64,000 nt of DNA from Synanceia verrucosa (taxonomy: Eukaryota; Chordata; Actinopteri; Perciformes; Synanceiidae): the NCBI GenBank assembly GCA_029721515.1, contig CM056563.1, forward strand, positions 18,357,954 to 18,421,953, written 5' to 3'. This document shows, one piece after another, positions 62,271 through 64,000 of this stretch. A program made the position numbers and the translations under genes. The notes beneath the pieces were generated by a model. It was given only the letters and a program-made list of their open reading frames with translations, was not told the DNA's origin and did no database searches. The first letter of the stretch is position 1. Each line of letters opens with the position of its first letter.

Positions 62271-64000
62271 GGTTTCCGTTACCTTGGGCTGCTGCTTGTT
62301 CACCCTGACAGCTACTTTTTTTTTGACAAGTCTCACACTGTACGCATGCACACACACAGTCCAACCAACCCTCTCTAAAAGCAGCCTTGGTTGGCACATT
62401 GCGTTGTTCTGAGGGATGCTAAGAGCTTGGCTTCATGCCTTATTCATCCCTCAGGCCTATTCTTTCCACCAGCGTAGAACAAATTATGAGGAGGAAGGCT
62501 CTCTAGCACATAGCGGCAGCAGAATAGAGGTCAACCTGACAGCTTCACAGAAACAAATCTCTTCTGACTTCTTCATATGTTGTATGTTTGTTTGAACACT
62601 AACATGACAACAGATGACTCATGGTCTGTGCCAAACCAAGAGAAATTCTGTTTTTAGTGATTGATAAAAACCTGAAAGCCAGGGCTGCTCATGACACTGC
62701 TGGCTCTTTACTGTGAGGAAGTATTGCCTTTCGTCATCTGTAGTACAAATTTCATCCCTTTGTCTTATTTTTCTTCCAGTCAAAGCGATAATACATTGAG
62801 TCATTTTGTCTCTTGTCATATTGTTTGACATTTTCAGACACGCTTATTCACCTTCTGGTGGATATTTCCATGAGAAGATTCATATCCCTACATGTTTTTA
62901 TGCTAGATATGAAACTACAGCCTGCAGCTAAACCTACAGCTAGACTGCCTCTGTCTCTTACCAGCTCATCTAAAGCTCAATAATAAACATGTTATATCTT
63001 GCTTGTTTAATTCTTGTGAAAATGACAAGGAAGCTTTCATATATGTGCTGCACTGTCTGATTTTACATTGTAAGTATAAGCTGCTCCACAAAACATAAAT
63101 GGTTAAATACATCTCTTGAATAAACTGAATATGCACTGTATTGTTCAGTTAGCCAACCAGTGGAAACCAGCTTGCTGGGCTACTGAGACTGTAAGACAGG
63201 GACGTGCAAGTCATTTCTCCAAAATTATTTTTATTTCTTCATAAGAAGCAGTAAATTGTTTGGCTTCAATTGGCTGTGAAAGTGTGGAATAGGCCTAGAA
63301 AAATAGGCCAACATCATTAATCATCAACATTTAATCATCCATCCATTTTCTACCACTTATCCTCACATGGGTTACGGAGGCCTGGAGTCTATCCCAACTG
63401 TCTTAGGGTGAAAGGCAGGGTACACCCTGGACAAGTCTCCAGTTCAAACAGACAACCACTCACACACACATTCACACCTACGGGCAATTTAGATAAGATA
63501 AGATAAGTTAGAACTTTATTCATCCTGAAGGAATTTCTTTCACAACAGTTGTAATACAAAGTAGGAAAAAGTAAAGAGATTTTGACCATATTTGAATATT
63601 GAATATGACCATATTTATGCCGCCTTTCAAAGACCAAACTTAGCTTAACTTTAAAGCAACAGCTGGTGATTCAAATTGTAATCACAACCCCTTCAAAATA
63701 AAAGCAAAGCTCAGCTGTAATGCATAATGTACCCTTATTTATGTTTGTTTATTTCTAATTTACCACCTAACATACACTGTGTCCTCATCATTTTCGATGA
63801 GGATTCCTTTCTCTTTGGCCCAGCATAACTATGGTCTTGCATTACGACCAAAAGTGCAGTGCAGGTGTTAGTGCAGTGCCGGGTAAGTAAAACCGGCGTA
63901 TCCACACCGCTTCTCCATGAAACATGAATTGTGAAACACGAAACGCGAAAACACCTTTTGTCGTATCGGTACTAGTAGGTAATGCTTTATGTCCCTCATG
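62271..64000. other. Right end of window, no gene seen
   Basis: Apart from the SINE fragment at 63338-63492, no coding or RNA gene is supported. Confidence 0.4.
63338..63492 (-). mobile_element. Truncated SINE copy
   Basis: Only the tail-proximal part of the same SINE family (ATCCATCCATTTTCTACCAC... to ACACCTACGGGCAATTTAGA). The tRNA-like head is absent. It is followed by a separate GATAAGATAAGATAAG...AACTTTATTCATCC segment resembling the tail of another retroposon. Confidence 0.8.

Overview
This is a window of vertebrate nuclear DNA, most likely from a ray-finned fish, probably a percomorph. The grounds are AT-rich sequence with small exons and canonical GT-AG introns, many (CA)n/(TG)n microsatellites, and typical teleost dispersed repeats: tRNA-headed SINEs, a Tc1-like relic, a Penelope-like relic and foldback MITEs. 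There are no operons, CRISPR arrays or rRNA genes. The species call is inference from repeat style and gene content.

Three recognisable genes all lie on the minus strand. (1) 2430-3629 is the single coding exon of an NFIL3/E4BP4-type bZIP repressor, with a probable non-coding first exon near 4.62-4.75 kb and a promoter-like region up to about 5.13 kb. (2) 21505-27147 holds the AKAP2 part of the vertebrate PALM2-AKAP2 locus: one large exon (24913-27147) and two small C-terminal exons (22055-22140, 21505-21606), which join in frame to a stop. (3) 30259-37255 holds paralemmin-2 (PALM2) exons: a terminal exon ending in a lipidation motif (CQCCSVM), an upstream exon at 31.4 kb that may carry an alternative start, a charged exon at 33.0 kb, a weaker candidate at 36.0 kb, and a typical PALM start exon at 37.2 kb. 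The last PALM2 exon and the big AKAP2 exon accept the same splice phase, so a PALM2-AKAP2 read-through message is possible, as known in mammals.

Region by region: 1-2.2 kb is non-coding; 2.2-5.2 kb is nfil3; 5.2-21.2 kb is intergenic with repeats, including a Penelope-like relic at 14.9-15.7 kb and a MITE at 17.6-17.9 kb; 21.3-37.3 kb is palm2/akap2 with SINE and Tc1 relics in introns; 37.4-59 kb is repeat-rich and gene-poor, possibly a far-upstream intron of palm2; 59-60 kb looks like the promoter and first exon of an unidentified plus-strand gene leaving the window to the right; 60-64 kb is microsatellite-rich.

Nothing here amounts to a clearly new biological system. The points most worth checking are the compact palm2/akap2 read-through arrangement with its apparently missing coiled-coil exons and phase break, the double hairpin at 45.4-45.6 kb, an unexplained 113-codon open frame at 34.5 kb, and the possible gene start at 59-60 kb.
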